DNA from: Sarocladium kiliense
Taxonomy: Eukaryota > Ascomycota > Sordariomycetes > Hypocreales > Sarocladiaceae
Length of the DNA: 64,000 bases
Assembly (NCBI GenBank): GCA_030734395.1
Contig: JAUZTG010000042.1
Coordinates: 372,001-436,000, forward strand
Direction: 5' to 3'
The notes beneath the pieces are model-generated. The model was not told the DNA's origin and searched no databases. It worked only from the letters and a program-made list of their open reading frames with translations. Positions 11,948 through 25,452 of this stretch are shown here, in pieces (within the stretch, counting starts at the first letter, position 1; each line of letters starts with the position of its first letter). A program made the translations under genes and the position numbers.

Positions 11948-14214
11948 TTAATGCTCAAGCAGACGCAGGCTGCCCTGCACGACCACGTTCTCCAGGATGG
12001 AACCCGGGGGAATGTCGATTGTGCTGCCCTCGGTTGCCACAATGATGACGGTACCCTTGAGAGTAACGCCACGGCCGAGATTGACGGCACCGGTGATGGT
12101 AAGATGGTCGAGCTCAAGGACCTTGGGGATGGAGGGGATGCGCTTCTGGAAGTCTGAAACCTTCTTGAAGTCACCGCCGAGCTTGATAAGGGGTGCGTCG
12201 CCGAAGCGAGCAGCGCTCATCTGAAGCTGGCCGTGCTTGAGCTGGTACAGATCAGACTTGACAAGCATGAGGTCTGAGCAAGTCTTGACGGGCAGGAAGC
12301 GGCGACGCGGGACATTGACACCGTGGGCGTTGTTGAAGTGGCGGATGGCAGCACCAACGGCAGTCTCGAGCTGCACAATGGAGATGTCTGACTCGCCCTT
12401 CTTGTCGCCGGGGATGGTCTTGCCGTTGGGGATGATCTCCATCTCCAGCTCATCGTTCTCAACAACGCGCTTGATGGCGCGGAGGTTGAGCCAGATGTTG
12501 TTGGTGTTGAAGTACTTGAACTTCTTGATGGACTTGAACTCGTTGACGTGCTCCTTGGGGACCTGGGCGATTTCGAGCAGGCGGACAGAGCCCTCCTGGT
12601 CGATGATGGTACCACCCTTGACGTCAGCCTTGGTCTTGTTGGTCAGCTCCATGATGTACTCGGCGTTGGTCTCCATCATGTGCTGGAGGATGCGGAGATC
12701 GACAACGGCGCCGAGGTTGTCAACATTGGACAGGAAGATGATCTCAATGCCGCGCTCAAGGAGCTTGTCGAGAATGCCAGAGTTGTAGAGAGACTCGAAA
12801 ACATCACCGTGGCCAGGAGGGTACCACTCGTTGATGGGGGAGTCGAAGCTCTTAGGAACGGGGAGGAGAGAGTCCTTGAGAATACGGGGGTAGCGGGACT
12901 GGTTGAAGGTGAGGATATCGACATTGTGGCCCTCGTACTTCTTGATGATGGCAGCGGTATCGTCGTTGGTGTTGAAGGAGTTCATGAGGATGAAGGGGAC
13001 GTTGACGTCGTATGTGCGGTTGAGGTACTCAATCTGGCGAACAGACAGGTCGAGGAAAGACATGCCGTCACGGACCTCGATGACGGACTTGGGACCGACG
13101 CAACCCATGGAGGTACCAAGACCACCATTGAGCTTGAGGACGGCAAGTTTGCCAAGGAATTGAGTGGCCTCGGTGTTGGCGAGATCTTCGTAGTCGACAA
13201 CCTGGCGAGGGGCAGGAGGGTTGATGCGGTCCCAGTCACTAAAACAGGGCAAGTCAGCACTTGTCAAAAGGGACATATGTCATTGTCTGGAAATACGCGA
13301 AACATACACAGCGTTGCCCTTGGCCTTGTCGTTGAGGTATCGGCGGAAGAGGGAGAAGAAGTTGTCCATTTCAGTCTCGAAGAGCTAACATAAGGGGTAT
13401 GAGTACAAGCTCGGTGCACACGACGTGGTAAAGGGGTTCTCACCTTCTTCTGTTCGGGGTCCTTGACGGTGTCCGCAAGGTTGGTCAGCGCGTTGCGCAT
13501 CTGAGCGGCGGCGACGTTGGTAGAGGTGTTCTCGAAGGCCTGAGCATGTTCGTCAGTCATCTGCGTCTCAGACGCGGGGTTTGGTAGTGAATGTGGCATG
13601 GCTGCGAATGCAAACGAATGACGAGTGATGAGAGGATCAAGAAGGAAAGACGACGATGCTTCGGCGAGGCCCGAGCTATTTTGGAGGGGAGGCTGTGGTC
13701 GGGACACTGGTGGATAAGATACAGTAGTCGGTGGATGGCCCGATGGTGGCGGTTGTGGACCTCGACATCGTGTCCAACTGCGATGGAGAGGGAGCGAACA
13801 CCCTGATGAGCCCAACTGGAGATTGGTGGGATATGCTGTCTGGCGACGCTTTTTGCGTCATTGTGAAGTCTGATGATAGTTGGCAGACTAAGGGAAAGGC
13901 CAGTTGCGACGATGCTCCAGGTATCGCGGGATTGAGTGTTGTGTCGTCGATGAGGTGTGTAGGCGGTGACCAGGCTTGGACAGCTTTTGGGAGCTTGTTC
14001 GGTTCGAGTCGAAGCTTACAGCAGCTCACCACGGGAACAAGGAGGGTAACAGAACAATGTGCGTAATGAAGGTGAATCAAATGAATGCGTAACAAGGTCA
14101 ACTTACCATGTGGCTACGAGTCTTGCCGTGGTGGCGGCCCTCGAAGCCATTGTCCTCGTCCTTGCCCTCAGGCTTCAGACGAGAAGGCAAAGCGCTCTTA
14201 ATCGCGGAAGCCAT
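11948..14214 (-). CDS. ugp1: UTP--glucose-1-phosphate uridylyltransferase (UDP-glucose pyrophosphorylase)
   Basis: This cytosolic enzyme makes UDP-glucose from UTP and glucose-1-phosphate, the donor for glycogen, trehalose and beta-glucan. Four exons: 14214-14107, 13539-13444, 13384-13308 and 13238-11948, encoding 523 residues, the usual fungal length. Introns are 567, 59 and 69 nt. The nucleotide-binding signature KLNGGLGTSMGCVGPKS lies at about residues 129-145. Further family blocks are FNQSRYPRI, NEWYPPGHGDVFESL, FLSNVDNLGA and ADVKGGTII. A left-handed beta-helix tail (ITGAVNLGRGVTLKGTVIIV) ends the protein. Exon 1 encodes a basic leader ending HHGKTRSHM, which joins AFENTSTNVAAAQMRNALTN in phase 0. 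The long first intron is unusual for this window and may hold regulatory sequence. Confidence 0.96.
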
Positions 14215-16324
14215 GGTGACAAGCTGATCGATTGGAAGGGGTATATGGGTTCAGCGAAGCAGTGAAAGGGGAACAGAAGCTGACAGAGAGCAGAACAGAG
14301 GTTGAGATGGTGGAGAATTGGGAAGGGAGGCAAGAAGAAGAGCTGGGAGCTGGGGATGGAGGGATGATGAATGATGGGGAGGTTTTATCGAAGCGGGGTC
14401 CGTCCGGCGTGAACCCTCCCACTGCTACTTCAACTGCAGCGGCAACCCACTACGAGGCTACTCGTACAGGGGGCTCACTCAGTGCTAGAGGGTGCAACGT
14501 AGGGGGTAGGGGGTCGTGATGGAGGGTGGGTGAGGGGCAAGTCTGCTCGCTCGTCACCTCAGGATGCGACCACTTGACGTCAGTTGCTGCCTTGATGTTG
14601 CTGGTTCTTTCTCATGATAGCCTCACTGCGGCCAGTCCCTGCTTTCGCCTGAGATGGCAGCTGTTCTATCATTCTGAGCTGCGTCAACAAAGCGCAACGA
14701 TCACAGTTACCGCCGGCATGCTGCATCGCCTGCTGCCTCCTTTGCCACCTGGGAGACACGAACATTCCCATCTCCCGTTGCCGTGATACTGAACATGCAA
14801 TTTCGCGCCCAACCACGGTCCACGGTGTCCACCGACAATAGCGTCCTCTTCCGATCCCTGCCAGGTCATTCTTTCTATTTTCGTGATCTTCAAGTTCCCA
14901 CCCAGGACAGGCAGACTTGCTTTGGCTAATGTTGGCATTCACTTTTTAATTTTCGCCTCCCCCAATCCCGATATGCGGCGTCCCCGGCCTCCAGACCACC
15001 CTCCACCATGCAGTGACCCAACACAGGCATGGCAAAAAACCTACAACACCTTCAGCTTTGATGGCGAATGCAGAGTTTTCCACATAAGCCACACTGCGAC
15101 AAACAGCCTGTGTTCCTGGACTCCGGTTAGTGCAGCTCTTTATACCGCAACAAAATTTCGCTTCCCATCTGTCGTCGGCCCGGCCAATCGTTCAGCCAGC
15201 AGAAAAAAAAGCAAGGAATCCATCTTGTTAGCAAACAAGCCAGGGATCGACGATTGCCAAGTCAAAGCTTTCCCTGGCGGACTGTGGGCAATCTGTCCGC
15301 CCCGATTGGCCCACCCTCATCTTGAACCTGCACCCATCCCACTCGTTCCCACGATGGATGGGGGTCAACCTGCCCAGTGCTACCGATAGCGTCCACGCCG
15401 CCCCTTTTTTTCTTCTGAAGCTTTGACATCCCGTCAAGCATGTAACGATCCCAAAGTGGACATGGCATGGAAGACTTACTGCCTTAAAGCTCCGATGTGG
15501 AATGAGCGTGTCAGGTACGGAGTACGCATGTCGTACATAATTCATTACTAGGACTAAGAGTGACGTCGAAGTACAAACTCAGTGTGAACCCAGCCTATCG
15601 TGTTGTATGATGAGTGTCCTCCGTACTGTTAAACAGTATTCTTCTTGGTCTACTCGTACAAAGCCGCACGACTGGTCCTGGATTGCTTATCGAGACAATC
15701 TCCATACCTTCCTTAATGAGCTCATATCAACTCTGCAGCCACAGTGCGGCTGACTTGCAGGAGAAGCATCCAACTTCCGACCTCACGGCAGTCGGAGAGA
15801 TTAGCTCCAAGGGTTCAATGCGCCACAAAACTTTCCAGCACTTAAGTCCTGAGGGCGAAAGTGCAAGGTTTGCTTATTTACGAACTCCATACTCGGTATC
15901 CTTACCGGTCACGGCATTGCAAACGCGAAGCTGGGGGGCAGCAGCCAAGCCTGGATAAACATGCATGCATATGGCACAAAACATGCACCTCTCCAAGTAG
16001 AAGCAGTCTGCCAGGCGTGGTGTTGACACAAATGACACGCATGAGGACCCTTAGCACCGTTTATGGCACAATGAGCGGTCAGACACCTCATGGTGTGGAG
16101 ATGGAGCTACGCGTTGCTCCACCAGAGCTTCATGTCTCACAGACCAGCTCAGCCTTCACGCCAATGTTCACTGGTGCGTCAACAGAACAACTCACACCAA
16201 AGCTCGAAAGCTGTGCACAAAACATCGAGCAATACCAGCGGACGCTCCAGAGTGCCTCGACTGCGCTCAAGTATCCTTATCTTCGGCTACGTTGCGAGCA
16301 TTGGGCACCATCCTCACCACCACA
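14215..16324. other. divergent intergenic region upstream of ugp1 and the DUF3605 gene
   Basis: About 2.1 kb between two divergently transcribed genes. It probably holds both promoters. I see no supported gene; open frames overlap and lack recognisable motifs. Confidence 0.5.
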
Positions 16325-17106
16325 ATGAAGACCTCATCAACCTCCCAAGAAGCTCAAAACCAGCATCCCTCCTCCTTGAAACCTTCACAGTCCTCCTCAG
16401 AACCACCATATTGGAACCTGAACATTCCACCACATCTCCATACGCCTTCCTGTCCTCCCTACCTCCTCAACCTCTCCTCAAAGGATTTCACCCACCTCCA
16501 CCTGCCAGACAGCTCCTACATCCGCCTCACCTGGTCCCAAATCCGGCACCTTATCCACACCAACCGCCTCCAAGACTTCACCCGTCTCCCATCAGATCTT
16601 CATCGATACCGAAAATTCGTCTACGAGCTGACACGGGAGCACGGAAGCGTGGAGAGGTATGTGCTGGAGCAGAGACTGGGTTGGGATGTGGCAAATTGGG
16701 GTGAGGGGAGGAAACCATTTGAGAGGAGGAGTGATTACAAGATTTTGAGGAATGACTGGCCGTATGGGGTGGAGGAAGGGATTGAGCATCTTGTGGTTTG
16801 GACGAAGTTCAGTTTGGGAGGGGACAAGGAAGGTGAGGACACGGCGAGGGCGGCAATTGAGGAGTTCATGGAGGAGACGTTCTATCCTCACATTCCACGA
16901 GACCATGTGAGTATGAAATCTTCCTGTGAGAATGGATGCTCTGCACCATGGCAAAGACTGACATCCAAGTGTAGGTTGTGTGGTTCAGGAATTGGGCCGC
17001 TCTCAAGTCGGTTCATGCCGTGGAGCACTTCCACATCATGCTTCTATACCCAGATCCAGACTTCATCAATTCCATTGTTGAAGGACCGACGCCAGTGAGG
17101 TCATGA
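16325..17106 (+). CDS. DUF3605 protein, N-acetylglucosamine-induced protein 1-like
   Basis: Two exons, 16325-16906 and 16975-17106, with a 68-nt intron (GTGAGT donor), encode 237 residues. The protein matches the fungal DUF3605 pattern by eye. Key blocks are YRKFVYELTREHGSVERYVL, a GW dipeptide soon after, ILRNDWPYGVEEGIEHLVVW, and, across the splice site, VVWFRNWAALKSVHAVEHFH. It ends with a YPDPDFI motif typical of the family. The namesake in Candida is induced by N-acetylglucosamine; the biochemical role is unknown. No signal peptide or membrane segment is visible. I chose the ATG at 16325, the first in frame; the N-terminal 40 residues are low-complexity Ser/Pro/Gln. Confidence 0.85.
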
Positions 17107-17257
17107 TATTACTCTCACTAACAACTTGGACGACTACGTCCAACGGGCTCTCAAGCCGCACAGGGGACCACAACCTTTTTCATCATAGCGTAACATGTAT
17201 AGACCTTCCGTTAAGAGCCCTGATCGGGACAAATACCACATCTCAGTTTCATTGCCA

Positions 17258-18245
17258 TCAGCTCCCATGACTCTTCGTCCTCCCTCTAAGCTCGACACAC
17301 GCTGCCTCCGCGAAGGGCACCGCAATTGGCTTCTGCAGCTCAATCCCAAATAACAGTTCACCCCGAACCTTTTCCTCCGCAACTAGCTGCCCATGCTTCT
17401 CTCTCAATTTCTTTAAGACCAACTGCGCCAAAGCCTCCAGAGTCTCGAAGTCGCTCTCACTTATCACCTGCACGATCCATTCTCACATTAGCACTATCCC
17501 AAAGGCAGAAGAAAAGCTGCTCACTTACGTCGACAACCACAGCTTCAAGCACCATATGGAGATCCTCATGAAGGTCAAGAATCTCCTCCACCTGAAGATT
17601 TGACAATACAATCTGTCTTGCCGTCCTCTCGTTGGCATTTACGCCCACCAGCGTTGGAACGCGCAACCCGTGGATTGACAACGACTTCGCCACCGCAGCT
17701 GGTCTGCCTTTCTCATCTTCCTTATCGAAAGCGGCCGCATATGAGACACTGACTCCTTCACCAAGGAGGGAGGCCTTGGTCATCGTGATAGAAACTCGAA
17801 GATACGCGACATCCTTGATGTTCAGGAATGACGGGCCCTTGTCGTCAGTGAAGTTAACCATCCCTTGTATATCGGCGAAGCCCGTGAAAGTCGCCCATAT
17901 TGCACCAACTGCAGAACCCAAGCTCTCTGCCTGATTGTTCTCCTCCACGATTTTCATCACCTCCTTCGACAGTAATCCGTAATGCACAGTATCCGACTTC
18001 ACCTCATCCGTCTCTGATGACTCCCCAAACGGCTCCCTCATCCGAACCTCAACATTGACCAGCGCCGGCTGTAGCTTCCCAGCCCTGCCCCATGCATCTT
18101 TTGGACCCTTGAGCGTCACCTGCAAATTGCGAACTCGGATGATGGAGGGACTATCCTCGGCCAGAGCAAGGACTCGGGCGTGGGTGAAGAGCGTAGGCGG
18201 TGATGGGCGAAGTCTTTTGGCAGGTGGATTTGGTTCTATATCCAT
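17258..18245 (-). CDS. dihydroneopterin aldolase (FolB)-like protein with two domains
   Basis: Two exons, 18245-17529 and 17467-17258, with a 61-nt intron (GTAAGT donor), encode 308 residues. Two tandem FolB-like T-fold domains are visible. The first spans about residues 30-170, with IIRVRNLQVTLKGPKDAWGR and a DTVHYGLLSKEVMK block. The second starts SLSIHGLRVPTLVGVNANER and ends VISESDFETLEALAQLVLKK. Dihydroneopterin aldolase acts in folate synthesis, usually as part of the trifunctional fungal Fol1 protein. This protein stands alone and has no HPPK or DHPS domain. I do not see the catalytic residues clearly enough to claim activity. It may be a folate-related enzyme or a binding protein. ATG 18245 is the first in frame. 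Confidence 0.8.
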
Positions 18246-21200
18246 GATGGGTGATGTATGGTTTTGCAATTGTCAGCTGAGTATATGGGTGGATTGCGTG
18301 ATGTGAGATGTTAGTAATGTCGCTCATTTTGTGTGATGAAGTTTGAAGACGTGGATTGTGGGGTAGCTTCAGCATGGGAATGAATGAGTGATGTTGTACA
18401 ACTTTTGGCGATCACATCAGCCACAAATGATAACTTACAAACGCAATCATCATTAAGCAGACTCCGCATGAATACAAACAAGAAGATCAAATCACATGAA
18501 TCATACGAGAAGTATGACCTCCGGTTGACCATTCTTGTATGTCCCAATGTTAGCATACTACCCTACACTACCGCTCCCCTCTTCACACCATCCGATCACA
18601 CAAGCCATCCGAGCAAGACCTCCCTCGCTCACGTCCATCTCAGGAGTTGCTCCAGCCGTCCCGAGGACTGCAGCATCTCCGTCTTTCCAAATTAAAACCT
18701 CTGGGTAGACGGACGGATTCGGTAGCAACCGTTGGGCGTTATTGGGCTGGCTGAATGGTTATACCCGGTAACTTTATCGGCAGGCATGTAACCTTCTCCC
18801 AGCCTCATCACATTATGATCGTCCCACATCATATAAGACGTGAGCAATAACTTCCCTTCCCTGCCTATAATGCAGACATTTTTTTTTATCGAGATCCTTT
18901 TTTTCAGCTGAACATTCGATGTCGGTGAACCGCCCAGGGTCCTATCCGATCCTGGTCCCTACCATTTTCCCAAAGCAAGCGAAATCAACCCCGACTTGCA
19001 ACGACCGAAGTAAGTTTACGCAGGCGCCCGCCATAAAGGGATTGGAATGCCGAAATGTTGCACAAGAAAGGCAACATATGGCCCCGAAAACTACCAGAAC
19101 AGAATGTAAGACGTCTCATGCAAATGCAGGAGTGAACTCTATCCGCTCTGTTGGGGCCCTCAGGGGCTCGAGGAGAGAGACACTTCCGAAAGACTTGACC
19201 CGCAATCAATGACCCAGTCCACCCTCAATTGGTGCTGACTGCCGTGGAATTGATTGCTTTGCCTGTCTCTCCATCTGGCAGTCACCCGCCCAATTTACTT
19301 CCCGACATTGCTTGGGAATTCTTGGTAGCATTGAGCCCACACTTATATTAGCCGGGTGAGCAAAGGAGTCCCAGGCCCGGGCGACCACGCGAAGACTCAC
19401 AGACAATCAGGGATCTACACGAGCAAGTGTACTTCCCTGTTATCCCGCTCCTTTGGTGCACAAGCTGTTCCAAGATTTCCGAGCTCATTCCTTCTCTCCT
19501 TCGACCGTGCGTCATTGTCGAACAAAGACGCAAGGAACGCGGAGCCAAGGCAATGATGATCTGCAGCAGCCGTGATCCTGCTTGTCCTCGTACGCCTCAT
19601 GATGGGTTTCCCCAGCAAGACTCGCAGAACACCCAGAAAAGACAAGACCTACCAGTCGAGCGCCAAGGATGGTCCGGTTCCGAGTACTCACAAACCCGGA
19701 GACCCGCCCAAAGACCGTCCGAAACGGTACCTGCACCAGGGCCTGCCCTTGCTTTAAGGAACGTTGCTTGGTGATCTCCATGTCAGCATGAGAGAAAGGA
19801 GTTGATTCTCTCGGCCGAGGACCAGCCTTGCAGCGATGCAACCAAAAGACAGGCAACATTGGTAAACGTCTAGACGAGGTGGCTGTCAATAACACCTTCA
19901 GCCTCGGTGTAAGTACGCGTCGCGGCGTTTCAGGCAATCTTCAAGGCCCGACTAGAAATAGCCACCATCTTGGCGCACTAACATCGACTTAGTGAAACGG
20001 ACTTGGAAGCAGGGTACCATTGCTTTGTGAGCAGCATCAACCCCAGCCAGAAGTGTGCCAAGCTACTGTCGCTTCTAGAAGACGACCCGGAAAGCGAGAA
20101 ACTGTTGGCCGTGCGTTGTGGCGCTTTTAGACAACACACTTGGAGGCACAACAGCCTGGAAAGGAATCCTTCCCAGCGGCCTGGATCTCCCAAGTGACCG
20201 CTCACTTTCGTTTCGAAGGTGGAACTATACCTTGTAGATCGATTGGGTGCTGGCTTTGGTAAGGTCTCAAGGACAAGTCTGATGGAGAAATTGACCTCAA
20301 TTTGGCTTGTTGCAAGGCCTGAGCCAGTTCCCGCAAATCTGACGCCACAACTGGCCGACTTTACCCTCTTTCGCCCGTGGGCAGAAAATACCGCCCCAGC
20401 GGACGTTCCTCGGACGTGCCTGGACCCCACGACAAGGACCGATGGGAGGGTTGCATCAAATGCGGAGGTCGGCGACTGGCGCACTCTGGTATGGTGTGGT
20501 GTGCCGTGACATGGCTGCATCGCCCTACTTGCCAGCAGAACACAAACGAATACAAAGTTGAAGTCGCTGTCGTTGGGCAAGAAGGCCACAAAAATGCACC
20601 AGGAACTAGTGCATGACACGCAGACTTCAACAGAAAACTTGCCGAGGTCCTTGCTCTGTCACAAGGCGAGACAGGAGAGTACTTCAGTCCGCAGGACTGA
20701 GCTTTGAGAGCTGTCATCCAGGAAGTTCACCCGGTGGACCTTGTCTGTGGCTGAATCTCTATCCTGAAAGAGTGAATTATCATTATGACTTCCAATTCTG
20801 GTACGAACCACATGTTGAAACCGGTTACGTTGAGCCAGATTCTGGCTGTTCTCGGAAGCGTCGCATCGCCCATCTGCTCGTGGGAACATGTGGATATCAC
20901 TACAGACCACGTAGTGAGAAACAAGCTTCGGCGGGGTGGTAGTGTCCGTTTACTGTCTCAGGGCAGAACCACCGAAGAAGACGTCGTATGAGCCGTAGCT
21001 CCGTACCATGCCAGGTAAGCCTGACCATTTGCTCAAACCCATGACACATCTGCCCAAAATTGTGGAGGAGGCATCCTCGGCATGGGTGACAAGCAAGGGT
21101 TCCTTGCATGTGTGCGGGGATGGCTCGCATGTTGTCCCAAGCTCGCCATTTCCACAGAAGGAGACCTCGGCCGATGAACCGTGAGTCCATTCCCAATGAT

Positions 21201-24200
21201 GAGCACTCTGGGTCCCAGAAGCCACCAATTGGATGGGAAGCCGGCCAAAAGCTCCCTGGCGTACGATATCCGACCTTCAAGACCGAGATATTTCCCCAAG
21301 CCTTTGGCTCAAAGTGGTCGATTCACGAAGCACTACCGTTTTTGTGGCTAATATGTTGAGACTGTGCTCCCTAGTGAACACGAAATGGAGATCATGAAAA
21401 GCGATGTGTTAAAGCATCGTGAAAGCTCCTCACCTCGCGATCAGAGCGTGGACGAGTTCGGTGCTTCAGACATAATTGCTGGCCTTGATGTACAATCGAG
21501 GACAGGTTGAATGGGTGAACGATGATATTCGCTTCCAACACACGAATCCTTGTCCGTAGCAATGCCATCCTGGTCGGTTCGTGGTGGCTGCACGCCGAGA
21601 TGCATCTTTAGAGCTGACAAGAGTCGACCTTCTAGAAAGGCTTTGGTGGTCCTTCTGGTGGCGCTAGACCTCCATGCGTTCGATAGTGTCCTCAAGCCTT
21701 TCGTGTTTGGGCTTCCCTTTGTGGGTGATATGAGGCGACCGTTGGGCTGGTCCATCGCCATGGGGGACGATACGCGATGGGTCAGGGGAAGGGGTTCCCC
21801 TGCAAATATTTGCAATGCTTGCCTGGTAGGGGTGTATGCAGGTCAACTTTATTAGCGGCTTTCATGCTCTTGTACGGGGGTCCCAAGAATCATATCGACG
21901 GTGTTAAGCTGCTCAAGAGCTTGAGGGAATGCCGTGACAAACCTATAAGCGTCGGTCACCCTTGCGACACATCAGTCGGTTGGGACTTTTTGGCTTGGGA
22001 TTGGATCATCAACGACTGAGCAGACTAGTAGAGTTGTAGTTCGCCAAGGCGGGATCATCGTCGATGCCTCGAGGCTGCCTCACTGGGAAACAGTTGCAGG
22101 ACCCTAATGTAACGTAGATGCAAGGCACCATAAGTCTCGCAGTAGAATGCTCACAATGCTGACGTGGGGAGTGTGGACGATGGGATCATAGTGACAGGGC
22201 GTAGTGGACTGGCGACCAGGGACCGTCAGCTCTCAGATGCGCGACTATTTCGAATGGAGGACTGGACTTGTGAGCGATGGTCTGCACGGCATAGAAATGC
22301 AATTTCAAGTCGGTGAGTCTGGCCAATTCCCCCACGGACGGTGATACAGTGCCCGAGATGAACAGGCGAACGCCACAAGACGGCTGGAATCACTCTTGTC
22401 AGGGACGAGACCCGCTTGGCAACGGGAGGATGGTGTATGAGAAGCCATGGACGCGACAAGACACGGTAGGCGCGATGGTGAACTGACTCCGATCCCCAGG
22501 AAGAGTGCACGATCTGGCATCGCGTCTGGAGATGGATGCTGTGCGAGGAAGAAGCAGCGTAGGCCAGGAGCCTAGAAGGCGACGATGCGGTTGGTGGCCG
22601 GTATTGGTGCTGTTGGTTGCTGTGACGGGCCAGTCAGAGGGCAGAAGTGGTTTCTCGGGCTGTGAGAGGTCGGTGTCGTAGGCGCAGGGCACCAACACCG
22701 GCGTCTATCCGCCGCCGTTAGTGGTTGAAATAAGAGTGACAGGTTGTCACCTCGCCAATAATTCGGCTATGAGGCGACCATTAACGGTTGTGACGAGGGC
22801 TGAAAAAGCATCATGATTCGAACAATGGCCTTGTTCTGTTAGGCCGGCAGCATGAAGTCTTCCCGACGTCCTTGACCATCGTTGTGGCGTCCGACTCAGA
22901 CTCTGGCCTGCGTTGCCGACTCGCGACCAGTAACGGCGCTCCAGCTGCCACAGGCTGATATCGAAGCTGCTGTGGGCGGAAAACTGACCTGATCGCTTGG
23001 GACAACTTCGAGTCGCGGTGTAAGTACCGGTACTTCGCTGCACCTCCTTGAGGCAACAAGTTTTATGCCGGAATGTGGTCTGCTAAGCTGCCGATGGATC
23101 CGACTCGAGGACTGCAACACAATAGTCCCTTTGCTGCCGATCAGACAGAAGTTTAGGAGCAAGATATATTCACTCACTTACATGCCTCATGACATGCTTG
23201 CGAGCCTATTGCCAGATTCGTGTGTTTTCTTCCGGCTACCGCACTTAGTCTATCGACGGCGTCGGCATGCGTGTCTTAGACTGCAACGAACAACCCCCAA
23301 CACTCAACGCCATACCGCTTCCTGCATTTACTGCGGCCTGAGCCGACAGGCCGCGGTCAGAGCGCGTCAACTCTGTTCGTAGACGGCCACCGACGAGTGC
23401 AAACTTCCTAGCTGCCGGAGCAAACGACGCCGCACGACCAGCGCGTGGCCGCAAGGACCCAAACGACCTACACACAACTGTCATGTATGTCTCACCTGCC
23501 CACCTGTTTGCTCTCGGCATTGAGACGAGGATTGCCGTCTCCGCGGGACAGACAGCTAAGCGAGGTCACAAGGTCAAGAGCCACTGTGCGCCAGACTGCT
23601 TGTCTAGTGTATCATGAAGCCATGATTGCATTGAGATGCTCTTGTGTCTCATGCGCAGCTTCATTGGGTGCGCCTGAGGTTGGAAGCTCCAATTTGTTTT
23701 GGGAAAGAGCGATGTACCTGTACCTTCCTTGACCGACTGTTGGGCGAAGCAGGCAGGTGCTTGCAACTGCCACTTGCAGCTGCCCAGCATTGTTGATCCT
23801 CTCCCGCACCTGCCTCTCAGTCCCTGTCGCCCCTGCCATGCTCAGTAGATCGTGGGCGAATCCTCCTCTGATGTCCAAGTCTCGTGATCTTTGCTGCCAG
23901 CCAACGACAACCATTCAACAGCAACTCATTTTCAAAACCCACATCGTCACCCTCTTGCGCCGCCTCTCCTATATCGCAAACAGCTATTGTTCTATATCCG
24001 CGTTCCCACCGCCAGCGCTCGTCCACTGATCAAAGATCTGACCGCGACTTCGGCGCCCCCACCTGTCCCTCACACCTGCGACATCCGCTATCCTCGTTAT
24101 CGTTCTCAGTGGCACCCCTCCCTCACTCACTGTCGATCGCCTTCTGTATCACATCCAGAGCAAGAGAAGAAGAGGGAGTGGAACATCGACTGGAGTCTTC

Positions 24201-25452
24201 TGGGGGTTACATTTTGATGCTACCCCATCATCAAATCTTTCTCTCGCTCGGCGCCGGGCCAGCGGACGACCGCCGTGGCGGACACGGCTTTGCTGCAATT
24301 ACAGTACAAGTGCCTGGTGAATAAGCCACCACCAAGCACACTTCTGCGTGCCTGCACACCGTCAAAGGTGCCACACCTCCTTTGCGACGCTTCTTTTCCG
24401 CTCCACCACTACGAGACTCTCATGCACCTGCGCCCCTGGACTTGGCGTCGACAACCCCTGGCGCCTGTCCACTCTGGTGGAGTCGCTCTCAACCTCTCCC
24501 AGACTCTTTCTTCACGCTGCTCTTCTCCAGGGCTGGACTGCACCTCGCAAGCCCCTGTGCCCGTCAGCAACACTGGGTCTTGTTCGAACTTCGCAGGGTG
24601 CTTTGTGGTACCCCTGTCCCTGGCGTGCAAGTTGCCCCCGACGCGGCCTAGACACCCTCTCCCCCAATCGCAGGGCCAGACCCCAGCGCTCGTCATTGCC
24701 CTCGCGCTCAGAGGCAATAGGCGGCATATCGCCATGTGCTCCAGCCAACATCTGCCCTCCTCGTAGTCCAGCCTATTGGCCCATGCGTCCTCCACCATCA
24801 GCCGGCCTAGTGCAATGGTACTCGTGTGCGGGAAGCGGCCCCAGGCGCACCGTGGCTGGCTTCATACGAGCTCCGCTCCAAGTGTCTGACGAGTCCAGAT
24901 GCTGGACCACCCACCAGTCTTAGTGGACGTCTCCATGGATGAATACTTTATGACCCGCTACCCTCCGCTTCGTGCCCGCCGTTGTGGTCTTCGTTGTCTG
25001 GCTTCTTGTCTCACTTGTTCCGAGTCCAGCTGCTTGGTACCAGATCAAGGTCTCGTGATACCCTCTTTCGGCCATTCCTCGAGACCATGCCATTCATCCT
25101 CGGATCGTGACACGCAACAGGTCGCACACCAGCTTGAATTCACTACTTCCTTCGACGGGTCCCTTGCCTCAACACCTTCACCAGTCTGACGACGTTGGCC
25201 AGTCGGCAATTAATTCCTTTGGTATTCCGCATATTCGGAAACTCGACGACCTCACGGACGGCATAAGTAAAGCAGAAAGACATCGAAACCGTCTCCTGCA
25301 CGACGACATCCTGACCCTGGCGGTTTCGCAGTCGCTCTTATACCGGCTCTGAGCGACACCCGCAAAAGAAGACCTGCACCTTCTGACGCTTTGGAATAAC
25401 ACTGCCATTTGGCTGGACCATTTGATCCCAAGACTACCAGAAGCCGTCCAAG
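18246..25452. other. 7.2 kb gene-poor region
   Basis: No gene is supported in this stretch. Open frames reach about 210 codons on either strand, overlap in several frames, and show no motif or domain I recognise. Base composition is not AT-rich, so a heavily RIP-mutated transposon is unlikely. A pyrimidine tract ending in TTTCAG just before an ATG at 18919 looks like a splice acceptor, but the frame after it runs only 97 codons. The last 1.5 kb (from about 23.9 kb) is CT-rich and probably includes the long promoter or leader of the receptor gene at 25453. Confidence 0.5.

Noticed and set aside
12548..13393. 281-codon open frame on the plus strand
   Set aside because: It lies antisense to the UDP-glucose pyrophosphorylase exons and its sequence is the acidic complement of a codon-biased gene, with no recognisable family.
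14001..14010. tRNA B-box-like sequence GGTTCGAGTC
   Set aside because: No A box at the proper distance and no acceptor stem; it lies in the first intron of ugp1.
19978..20619. 213-codon frame on the minus strand in the gene-poor region
   Set aside because: No motif, and it overlaps open frames on the other strand. Not enough to call a gene.
24348..24923. 191-codon frame with a competing 163-codon frame in another phase
   Set aside because: The two overlap, both are Pro/Ser/Arg-rich without motif, and the stretch is likely promoter or leader of the receptor gene.
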